From positions 47,390,253 to 47,454,252 of the forward strand of contig OX328123.1 of NCBI GenBank assembly GCA_946811695.1: 64,000 nucleotides of DNA. The letters run 5' to 3'. The translations under genes and the position numbers were made by a program. Shown in pieces: positions 54,324 through 64,000 of this stretch (positions are counted from its first letter, which is position 1; each line of letters begins with the position of its first letter). The notes under the pieces are model-generated. The model was not told the DNA's origin. It saw only the letters and a list, made by a program, of their open reading frames with translations, and did not search any database. Origin of the DNA: Gonocerus acuteangulatus (Eukaryota; Arthropoda; Insecta; Hemiptera; Coreidae).

Positions 54324-54526
54324 ACTTTAAAAGGTACATAGCCAGATATCTGAATATTTATTATTACAACGTGTTATTATTGAGTTACAAGATTTTCTCA
54401 TGTCCTTTGTGTGAGGAGGTTTTTTTACAATATTTATTTATTAACCAGACGGATCCTAAAACGAACTTTTAGTATAAAGAATACGTACAAATAATAACTA
54501 AAATTTTATTGCACTAGAACAGTATT

Positions 54527-54690
54527 TTAGGCACTTTCCAGACATTCAAGACAGGTCAGTTTCCATTGGTATCCACATAAAAATGACTTACATATCACGT
54601 AAGTTTGGTAAACTTTTTTGCCAGTTCTAGGGCACACTATACATCTTTTTCGATTCCTGTTCTGCTCTAAATTCTGTGTGTCTTAAACAA
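54527..54690 (-). pseudogene. Cys-rich C-terminus, piggyBac-like (tentative)
   Basis: The minus strand reads 'NRKRCIVCPRTGKKVYQTYV', then 'ICKSFLCGYQWKLTC' and 'LECLESA' before a stop at 54527-54529. The spacing CxxC..CxxxxC..CxxC and the 'RKRC.VC' start resemble the C-terminal zinc-binding domain of piggyBac transposases. The usual Tyr-His end is missing and no catalytic domain is nearby. Confidence 0.45.
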
Positions 54691-54699
54691 AATTTCACC

Positions 54700-55456
<757 letters not shown>

Positions 55457-55487
55457 TTACAGTGACTCACACACATACATCCATACC

Positions 55488-58400
55488 TCATATTTTGTTA
55501 TAAAGTTTTAGTTTATGTAAGTGTCGTAGTATGGTAACAATGTGTGGGCTGCTTTCGGAAAATAATTCAGACATGTGATAGGGTATAGTTAAGTAGTCTC
55601 GTGTTTTGCATTCTGTTAGTAAGTGTTTAATGGTCAGTGGCCTGTTGCATGTCTGGCATATAGGTCTGTCTTGTTTTGTCATGAGATAGGAATGTGTTAA
55701 GTGTGTATGTCCAATGCGTAGTCTTGTAATTACCACTTCATCACGTCTTGTTAATTGCGTATTAGCTTGCCATTCATGAGTACTGCTTTTTATCTCTCTT
55801 AGGAGGTTATCTCTTGTGCTGTACCATGAGGCTTGCCATTCAAGACGGATATTTTCTGTAATTAGTAAATGTAAGTCTTCAGTCGTTAGTAAGTTAGAGT
55901 CCACTGATTCCCGTCTGCTGGCGTGTTTTGCTTGTTCGTCCGCAGTCGTTGTTTGTCCAATATTTTCGTGTCCTGGGACCCACAACATTGTTACCTGTAT
56001 GTTGTGCGTCTGAAGTCTGATGATATGTTCTAAAATGTCAATGATGACAGGATTAGTGTTATATATGTGTAAGGAGAGTAAACAACTTAACGAGTCCGAG
56101 CATAGTGTTATGTTCTGTGTTGTAGTCTGTACGTTAGTTAGACCTAAGAGAATGCCATACAGCTCAGCGGTGTATATGCTCGTGCTCTTTGGTAAGGTGA
56201 CGAGATATTTTTCTTCATTTATAATAGCAGCTGCACCGACGCCGTCATTCATCTTAGATCCATCAGTAAATATGTACACTGTGTCTGTAGTCGTTTCAGT
56301 TAAATGCTTGTACGTTGTCTTGTAAAAGTGTTTAGAAAGTGCGATTTTCTTTTTAAATTTAGTTAACGTAAGGTCAATTTTTAAGTTGCTTACTCTCCAG
56401 GGAGGAATTGAAAGATGTCTGTGTGCGTGAGTTGGTTGTGTATGAACATGTCCATTCTCTCTATCAAGCATACAGCGCACTATGAGCGGCTTACGTTTTG
56501 TTCCTCTTTCAGTGTAGAGATCTTTATATGGATTATTTAAAAACGAATTTACACACTGTGAATTTAATGATTTTGATTTTGTAATAAATTTAAGACAAAT
56601 CATCTGACGTCTATTATCCAGCGGAAGCTCTCCCGACTCTGCATATAGACTCTTCACAGGACTGGATCTAAAAGCTCCTAAAGCTATCCGGATTCCAGTA
56701 TTGTGCACTGAGTCTAATGCTTTTAGTGTATTTGAACTGGCAGATGAATATACTATAGAACCATAATCCAGTAGCGACCTGGTAAAGGCTCGATGAAATC
56801 TAAGCATGGTACATCTGTCAGCTCCCCACTTAGTGTTACTAAGAATCCTCAATAAATTCAACGATTTGTTGCATTTGTTAAGGAGTTCTTGTATATGGGG
56901 TGCCCATGTCAAGCGTTGATCAAATACCACTCCAAGAAATGTCAGTGTTCGTGTTTGTGTTATGTGATTATTGTTTAAAATTAAATTTGAATTGGGTATG
57001 TTGTGTTTTTTTGTAAATACGATGTACTTGGATTTATCGTATGAAAATTTGAATCCAGTTCTTGAACACCAGTATTCTAAAGAGTGTATTGTGTCTTGAA
57101 TTTTTTCTATGGCAGTGTGGGAATTAGCTGATGTGATATACAATAATAGATCGTCAGCATATTGACAGTATGATACTCCTTGCGGAATAAAGCGCAACGG
57201 AATTAATAGCTATATTGAAGAGTGTGGTACTCAAGACGCCACCTTGAGGCACTCCATTTTCCTGAAGAAATTCGTCAGAATATACTGAGCCTATCCTCAC
57301 CCTGAAACGTCGATTAGACAAGTATTGAGAAGTATACTGTAGAATACTTCCCTGCATACCCCAGTCGCTCATTTGTGCTAGTATTAATCTTGTCCAGAGG
57401 CGATCGTATGCTTTCTCCAGATCTAGTGAGAGAGCAACTGTAGATTTTTTAAATAAAAATCCATTTAAAACATCGTTCTCCAGCCGTGCAATGTGGTGCA
57501 TAGTACTGTGGTTAGGTCTAAAGCCACATTGAAACTGCGACAGGCAATTTTTCTTCTCGATAAACCATACCAGCCTCTTGTTCATCATCCTCTCCATGAC
57601 TTTGGACAGGCAGCTGGTCAATGAAATCGGCCTGAAACTGGAAGGGTTGCTCTTGTCTTTTCCAGGCTTTAGTACTGGAATGACTACAGATACGTTCCAG
57701 GTCTGAGGATAGGTACCAGACTTAAATATCTCATTATAAAGTTTAAGAAGCATCACTAGGCCAGTCTTGGGTAATTTCTTTATCATCTCATAAGAAATGT
57801 TGTCAGATCCTGGCGTAGTATTTTTGATGTTGGAAAGTGTCAAGTTTAATTCTTGTAATGTAAACGGGTCGTTCAAAGGGTGGTCGAAGTTAGTTAGTAT
57901 AGGTATTGGAGTCTGTTCGACATATGTTTTGTGGTCAATAAAGTCGTCCAAGTAGTGCATGGAGCTGGATATTTTACTGAAATGATTTCCTAATATATTG
58001 CTCATAATGTATGGGTCAGTCAAGACAGTGTCATTGTGTACTAGTCCTGTTATCGGTGGTTTGTACTTTTTATGTTGTATTTGGTTGATCTTTTGCCAAA
58101 CGTCTTTTGATGAAGTGTTTCTGTTTATGTTAGTTAGGAAGTCTATCCAACATTTCTTTTTGCTAGTTTTAATTACCCACTTGGCCTTAGCTTTCTTCCG
58201 TTTATAGTCAATGAGATAACTCTCTGATGGATTCCTGCAGAAGAGACGAAGAGCTTTCTTTCGGTCTTTTACTGCTGTTTTGCATTCTTCATTCCACCAG
58301 GGTACTGGTAGTTTTCTGTAACTGTGCGAGGTTTTAGGTATACTTTGCTCAGCTGCTTCAATAATTAAATCTTTATACTGTTCAAGTGAAGGTTGATTTG

Positions 58401-59117
58401 AACTATTTAGTTTATTTTCAATGTAATTTTGATATTTATCCCAATCAGCTTTAAGATAATTAAATTTTGAAATAGATTCGAAACGTGGTATAAAGGAATT
58501 TAGTTTAATTTTAATGGGAAAATGATCGCTACCGTGACTGTCTTCGCAGACTTCCCACGAGAAGCGTGTATGAATGCGAGCTGAGCAAGCAGATATGTCG
58601 ATGTGTGATAGTGTTCCTGTTCGAGAGCAAAGATGTGTCGGTGTGTTTGTGTTTAGTGTGAGTAAGTCGAATTTGTCCAGTAAGTTTTGAATTATTCTTC
58701 CTCTGTTATTTGTCATCAGTGATCCCCAGATAGAGCTCTGTGCATTTACATCGCTAAGGAAAAGCACTGGACTAGAACTGGAATCTGTTCTCCTGGTGGA
58801 AGATATACAGAACATACAGTGACTCGGAAAGGTAGGCGAACTGAGACCGCCACTGCTTGGATAGCTGTGTATAACCTTATTTGTTCACTGTAAACACTAT
58901 CAGCTACCAAGATACCAACTCCGCCAGAAGCTTTATGCCCCAAGATGTAATCACATCTGTATATCGAATATCCATGAATGCTGACGTCTCTATCATGTTT
59001 TAGGTGTGTTTCTTGAAGTGCTATAATGTCAGTGTTAATGTTTTCTTGGAGTAGGAGTTTCAGGTCTCCAATGTGTCTTTGAAGGCCGTTTATATTCCAC
59101 TGGATTATAGACGCCAT
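55488..59117 (-). pseudogene. LINE ORF2: APE endonuclease, RT, RNase H (two frameshifts)
   Basis: The start at 59117 is 'MASIIQWNINGLQRH', the usual APE-endonuclease beginning; an upstream in-frame Met at 59159 is less likely. Endonuclease motifs follow: 'ALQETHL', 'SGGVGILV', 'SVYLPPGE', 'SDVNAQSSIWGS', 'GSDHFPI'. Reverse transcriptase: 'FRPISLTSCLSKVMERMM', 'QCGFRPNHST', 'LSLDLEKAYDRL', 'GVPQGGVLSTTLFNIAIN', 'QYADDLLLY'. RNase H: 'FTDGSKMNDGVGAAA', 'YTAELYGILLG', 'LCSDSL', 'VPGHENIGQTTTADEQA'. C-terminal knuckle 'CQTCNRPLTIKHLLTEC'. All catalytic residues I can check are present. The frame shifts at about 58780 (in the endonuclease) and about 57195 (just before YADD). About 1,210 codons in total. 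ORF2p would nick DNA and reverse-transcribe LINE or SINE RNA at the target. The shifts could be real or assembly errors. Confidence 0.92.
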
Positions 59118-59431
59118 ACTGATATAAATATTGTTTCTAGAGAAATTATAAGAAAACAACTAGAAAATTTAGGAGGAATAACGATAATGTAAAAGCAAAT
59201 GTAAACGCAATTTGCAAGCAGAAACAATGAAAGCTTTAAGTTATTAAATATGAAATAAAATTCAGTTTGAAAATATTTGTTCAGCATAATTAACTGCATT
59301 TTATCCCTTAGATTTATTTTTTAAAAAGGCTTTCTTATTGTTTCCGCTTGCTTCATTGCTTTTCAACCTTGCTGTTGTGAAGTTAATCGTTTTTCCATTT
59401 TCATTCTTGTTTTTCTCTATTGGAGTGTTGC

Positions 59432-60736
59432 TTATTTCATTGTCAATTTGTCCGGATACAGTTTTTCTTTCACTTTTCCTTGTTTTTTTTTGTTGCTATT
59501 GAGCACTGTATCTTCAGCTGCCTCGTTTGCCTGTTCCTGGAGAATCGTTCGGGATTTCTGCCGAGAATCGTTGACACCATTACAATCGACTTTACTTTGA
59601 GTACATAATGGAGGAACATTGCCATCTTGCGTTGGCATTTTCAAAATAATGTTTTCAAAAACTTCTAATTTCTTAGTAAGTACTTGTACTAAAGTTTTGA
59701 GTGATTGAATCGTGTTTTCGTCCTCATTGCTTCTCTGGGATTTCTTCGCGTAAGATTTAGCTGCTGAAGATAATACTTCTTTTCTCGCCTCTTGATAAGT
59801 AACCCTATTCAGTGTCATAATTCTAATGATTTGTGCTTCTTTGGCGTAAATAGGGCAGGACTTATCCCAAGAATAATGGTCTGAGCCACAGAGACAGCAT
59901 TTAGTTTGCGTACAAGGGCCTTCATGTTCATCAAGTGCACATTTTCCACATGTGGGAGACTTTTTGCACGTAGCCGCAACATGTTTTAGGCCATGACATT
60001 TCCTGCACCTAAGAGGTTGTGGGATGTAAGTTTCAAGTCTGACGCTTAGATATCCTATGTGAATGCGATCGGGCAAGGTCGGCTGGTCAAATGTAGCGAC
60101 AAATAAGGAAGTATTTCTTGGATTTCTTCGTGGGATGATTCTTCTTATTTCTGAAACATTTTGATCTCGCAATTCATCCAAGATTTCTTCATTTGTGACG
60201 TCGCTTATTTCGCGGCAGTAGAAAACCCCTTTCGTTTTGTTTAAATGTCTGTGAGGTTCTACAGATATCTTCTTATCGAAGAAAGTATTTAATTTTAATA
60301 ATTTTGACCAGAGGGATTTGTCATTACAGTCTAATAAAAGAGCTCCTTCTTTTCTTAGTATTTTAACTTTTATATCTCTAGATATCTGACGTACCCATTT
60401 GCATATATTAAAAGGGTTTACATTGTTAAAATCATTTCCTTCTTCAAGCATTCTAACTATGAAGTAGCGTAAACAATTATTTTTATTAACCTCGATTTTC
60501 ACGCAGTATGCGAGCATATCACCTTGCTGTTGTGGTGCTCCGTAACAAATAAACATTTCATGGAGCCAATCGCCTACGTTACGTAGCTCCTTAAAAGAAT
60601 AAATAAATAAATAAATATTAACCTCGAAACTTTTTGATAACCTAATTTCGTTATCATCTAGGTTACCTTTAAAATTTTTTAATGGTTGTTCAATGCTAGA
60701 ACTTCCTGATATATTTTCACTATTTATTGTCTTCAT
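59432..60736 (-). CDS. LINE ORF1, gag-like RNA-binding protein
   Basis: An intact 434-residue frame. The N-terminal half is typical of insect I/Jockey ORF1 proteins. Three zinc knuckles follow: CRKCHGLKHVAATC (244-257, CX2CX4HX4C), CGKCALDEHEGPC (263-275) and CCLCGSDHYSWDKSC (280-294). The segment 'RIMTLNRVTYQEARKEV', characteristic of the region after the knuckles, and a Lys-rich tail come next. ORF1p coats LINE RNA and acts as a nucleic-acid chaperone in the RNP. Residues 40-50 (NIYLFIYSFKE) come from a TTTA microsatellite (about 60597-60618), a small insertion unlike the rest. ORF2 starts about 315 bp downstream in the same orientation. If ORF2 is expressed from the same RNA, reinitiation would be needed. 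Confidence 0.92.
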   Translation of the reverse strand: MKTINSENISGSSSIEQPLKNFKGNLDDNEIRLSKSFEVNIYLFIYSFKELRNVGDWLHEMFICYGAPQQQGDMLAYCVKIEVNKNNCLRYFIVRMLEEGNDFNNVNPFNICKWVRQISRDIKVKILRKEGALLLDCNDKSLWSKLLKLNTFFDKKISVEPHRHLNKTKGVFYCREISDVTNEEILDELRDQNVSEIRRIIPRRNPRNTSLFVATFDQPTLPDRIHIGYLSVRLETYIPQPLRCRKCHGLKHVAATCKKSPTCGKCALDEHEGPCTQTKCCLCGSDHYSWDKSCPIYAKEAQIIRIMTLNRVTYQEARKEVLSSAAKSYAKKSQRSNEDENTIQSLKTLVQVLTKKLEVFENIILKMPTQDGNVPPLCTQSKVDCNGVNDSRQKSRTILQEQANEAAEDTVLNSNKKKQGKVKEKLYPDKLTMK

Positions 60737-61002
60737 TATATAAGAAAGGTAATTTGAATGATTACTTTTAAATCTTCAAAGGTTCCTTTCCAATAATGGA
60801 CTTTCTGCACTTTCGCCACTCTTCCTAGGCAATGAAGTGACAAAAGTAAGACTTTCTGCAAAGGTTTTAGCTTGGAAAGGCTTCTCGATTCCAAAGAAAA
60901 CGATTTTAGGCGGAAGTTAAATTTTTAGCACAATTTTCTTCAATTGATCATGTGTTCTCCCTATGTAATAAAATAGTGCATCTATTCTATAATATTTTAC
61001 AG

Positions 61003-63569
61003 ATGGCCGATAAAAAATACACACGAAGGGGCAATTGGCTCGTAGATTTAGCTCTAAAAAAATTGCAAAGCAAGAAGATGATGATAACGGTAAGATAGAA
61101 AGATAACTAGATAAAGATTTAAAAAAAAATTGTTTTAAAATACTTTTTGCTCAAAAATTTTACTAAAGAAAATGTATCAATTCAAACAGATCATTAAAAA
61201 AAAAAAAAACTTTGTGATTGTTCATGCTAAGTAGGTACCATTTTCAGGTGGAGAATGTCATGGAGCTAGTACTTCAGCAATGTTACAGACTCGAGAAGAA
61301 AACAACAATGTTCCCATTGTTGTTCTTGTACCAGCCGATCCAAAGGGAACTTGTAATAATGCTTTAGAATACATAAGTGCACCTGTAGAAATTTCAAATT
61401 TCTCAAAATTCAAACATATCACACATGTCCAATGAAAATGAAACTGAATCCGATTTAGGCAGCTTCATTCAAGGTGGAGCTAGTCTACAACTCGATTTGC
61501 TTCTAAATCCTGACCTCTTCTCCATAGACACTTACGACAGTCTGAATATAATTTCAGAAGAAACGTTACAGATTTCATCAAATTCTCCACATACAAATGA
61601 GCGTCCTGTCACAGAGCCGAACGAAGAATCTGGACTTGATATGAAAGAAAATAATGTCCGAAACTATGAACCAAGTTCAAGTGAGAGCAATCTGAGTAAA
61701 AATGAAATAAACGTGGATCCTCGAAATCTGATTGGCAACACCAATGAATGGAATTTGAGCGAGAGTGATGAAGATGCAAATCATAGCAAAGAAAATTGTT
61801 ATGAGCGCAAAAGAGCCAAACGGGGAAAAGCTAATACAAAATCATGGGTAGCTATCGTTAATAAAATGAAAAGAATGAAAGGAGAAGAATACAAAGGGCG
61901 AAGAGAGGATGAAGATGGAAAAACTGTTTTTGATGTTGAACGACAAAAAAGGCAGCTAAAACCACGATGTTCTTGTAAAGTCACTAAGAGAAATAAGTTC
62001 AAATGTATGCTGATCACAGATGAAAGAAGAAAAGAAATTTTTGAATATTTTTGGAACTTAGATTGGGAACAAAGAAAGATTAAAGTAAACCACCTTGTCA
62101 TTGGGAACCATGTCCATCAGAGAACAGTACCCGCTACCGAATCAAGAAGAAGTCATACCTTAAAATATCACCTACAAAATAATAAAAATGGAGATCGAAT
62201 TCGAGTGTGCAAGAAAATGTTTTTAAACAGTATTGGTCTGCGTGAATGGACAGTTCGAAATTGGGTATTGAAATACCAACTTCATGAGAAAAATGGGAAT
62301 GAACCAAACAGAAATTTTGAAAAAAGTAATGGAACTGATATAACTCCAAAAACAAGACAGCAAGATCACAACGATGCTGTCCGGAAAGTTATAAATGAAT
62401 TTCTGGAACTCCTTCCGAAATTAGTATCTCATTTTTGTCGTAAGGATACCACAAAGCTGTATCTAGAACCGTTTTGGCAATCAAAAGCACAATTATTCCG
62501 ACAGTACAAATCATATTGTATATCACAGAATAAGGAACACTTAGTTGCATCCTCTTTTACATTCCATGAAATTTTTGAGTTGATTAATTTAGGACTTTTT
62601 TCCCCTAAGAAAGATCAATGTGATTTATGTTGTGCTCATAGACAGGGTAATGCTTCTGAAGAAGAATACAATATTCACATAAAAAGAAAAAATGAAGCTA
62701 GAGAAGAAAAATCGAAAGACAAAGAAGAAAGCGGTCAAGACACTGCAGTGTATACGATAGATGTTCAAGCAGTGTTATTATGCCCTTATCTTAAAGCTTC
62801 TGCGCTCTACTACAGAAGAAATCTAAAATTGCACAACTTCACTTTGTACAACCTGAAAACAGGAGAAGGTTACTGTTATCTTTGGGATGAAACTCAATGA
62901 GGTGTAAGCGCTGATGAATTTGCAACCATACTCACCCATTTTATTGCAACAGAAATCAACTTAGATGCTCTCAAACACGTAATATTTTATAGTGATGGCT
63001 GTACCAGCCAAAACAGGAATGCTATAATGGCGAATGCCTTGATGTTAATGTCACGTGAATCCGGGATTACAATAACCCAAAAATACTTGGAAAAGGGCCA
63101 TACTCAAATGGAATGTGATAGCATCCATAGCAATATTGAAAAACAGATGAAGAACAGGGAAATATATTCCCCAGCAGGATATGTTGAAATAATAAGAACG
63201 GCTAGATTGAATCCTCAACCATACAAAGTATTCCAGCTGGACTTTACCTTTTTTAAGAGGTTCAATAAAGTCAACATTATTTCATCTATAAGACCAGGTA
63301 CAAAGAAGGGAGAGACTGCAGTAACTGACCTTAGATGTATTCGTTACACGCCAGATGGAAAAATCCAAGTGAAACTCAGCCCTAAAGATCAATTTTTTGA
63401 CCTCCCCAGGAGAATCAAGAAGTTTTCTACAAAAATTGAAGAGCTTGACCAGTTGTACAATGATCCGTTACCGATTGAAGGTATTAAGTTTCGTCACCTT
63501 CAAGAGCTCAAACAGGTAATACCAAAAGACATTCATGCATTTTATGACAATTTACCACACCGTCTTTAA
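61003..63569 (+). pseudogene. DUF7869-type transposase-like gene, one in-frame TGA
   Basis: Main frame from ATG 61425 to 63569, 715 codons, interrupted only by TGA at 62898-62900 (codon 492); the frame is the same on both sides. Order: acidic Ser/Glu/Asn-rich N-terminus (1-125), basic stretch 'RKRAKRGK' (129-136), Cys cluster CSC..C (182-194), helical region 'RVCKKMFLNSIGL' (260-272), zinc-like 'CDLCCAH' (399-405), then 'YTIDVQAVLL' (D446), 'VIFYSDGCTSQNRN' (D524) and 'LEKGHTQMECDSIH' (555-568). The last three are the conserved blocks of the DUF7869 family and could be an RNase H-type DDE/D triad (inference). A short upstream exon (61003-61089) with donor G|GTAAG and acceptor TTTTCAG (61247) leads into about 60 open codons that run to the start in another frame, so a frameshift near 61415 is likely. 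It sits inside TIRs with iterons. No host function is evident. Confidence 0.8.
61090..61247 (+). other. Candidate intron of the DUF7869-type gene
   Basis: 158 bp, GTAAGATAG at the 5' end and a pyrimidine-poor CCATTTTCAG at the 3' end, with stops in all frames inside. Splicing joins '...KIAKQEDDDN' to 'GGECHGASTSAML' in frame. That upstream frame has no ATG of its own and is closed by a TAA just after the ATG at 61003. Confidence 0.4.
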
Positions 63570-63709
63570 CATATTCAGTTGCTTGTACATGAATAATTTG
63601 TGAACCAACAGTACATTTTATCATTGTGATATAGTATAAAAAAAATAATGTAAATTGTTATGAACATTTAAATATATCATTGTACAAGACATCTAGTTTT
63701 TTTTATTAA

Positions 63710-63993
63710 GAAAACCTCTCATCTCTATCAAGGTTAGGCGTGATAAATACTCTTAACTAAAAATTAAGATGGAATACCTCGCAACTCATTTTGCCGAAAA
63801 GTTAGAAAACCTCGCAAGTCAAAATTAAAAAACAACATATCAACATTTTAAAATTTAGTGCCATTAAGCATACTTGTTATAAAATATAACAAATTTAGGT
63901 ACTAACTTCTGAGTAAGTATCTTTACTATTAAATAACTGGAAGGTTTTTTGCTTCTCCTGTAAAGTTTGCATTTTCTGAGTTACGAGGTTATC
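63710..63993. promoter_or_regulatory. Right iteron array of the DUF7869-type transposon
   Basis: GAAAACCTCTCATCTCT (63710), GAATACCTCGCAACTCA (63772-63788) and GAAAACCTCGCAAGTCA (63805-63821) on the plus strand. TGAGTTACGAGGTTATC (63977-63993) on the minus strand is part of the terminal inverted repeat. The consensus is the same as at the left end. Confidence 0.7.
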
Positions 63994-64000
63994 ATTCCAG

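Overview
The window is AT-rich eukaryotic DNA. I see no confident host gene in it. Nearly everything recognisable is a transposable element, a relic of one, or simple repeat. The combination is typical of a large, repeat-laden arthropod genome, most likely an insect: an I-group LINE, an R2-type LINE with a restriction-like endonuclease, Penelope-like elements, Helitrons with the arthropod-type 5' end, mariner-type transposases with a helix-turn-helix N-terminus, three tRNA-derived SINE families plus a 5S rRNA-derived one, and a transposase-like gene of the insect-expanded DUF7869 type. The species cannot be named from this sequence.

Layout. 0-12 kb: (TA)n tracts, interspersed repeats A, B and C, a foldback of two Penelope 3' ends (5.2-6.0 kb), SINEs, and a 1.0-kb TA-flanked MITE (8.4-9.4 kb). 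12-20 kb: a second MITE family, a 5S-derived SINE fragment, a decayed LINE piece, a tRNA-Met-like SINE with exact target duplications next to two perfect hairpins, and an internally deleted Helitron (17.15-18.91 kb) carrying two SINEs. 22.5-27.2 kb: a nest of an outer TIR element, an inner TIR element with a repeated 26-bp motif, and an R2-type LINE remnant. 28-33.4 kb: a Helitron remnant, a 1.65-kb giant foldback inserted in (TA)n, and a head-to-head Penelope palindrome with a 13-bp target duplication. 34-45 kb: second copies of the 8.4-kb MITE, a Helitron and repeats A and B, a 3.1-kb mariner-type element with about 480-bp TIRs and another transposon inside it, a 79-bp tandem repeat, and a 5S-derived SINE. 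45-53 kb: mostly decayed sequence with LINE and Penelope traces, SINEs and a 63-base poly(A).

53.9-64.0 kb is the most informative part. A TIR element with a repeated 17-bp motif (GAAAACCTCGnAnnTCA) at both ends carries a DUF7869-type gene that is open except for one TGA. It is split by a nearly intact I-group LINE on the minus strand (ORF1 intact, ORF2 with two frameshifts). The right terminus lies at or just beyond the window edge.

The elements act mainly on each other. The LINEs would supply reverse transcriptase to SINEs, autonomous DNA transposons would supply transposase to MITEs, and repeated nesting has produced the present structure. The strongest candidate for something undescribed is the pair of iteron-bearing TIR elements (23.3-26.7 kb and 53.9-64.0 kb), which share an architecture and may belong to one DUF7869-type transposon superfamily. 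This link is inference.
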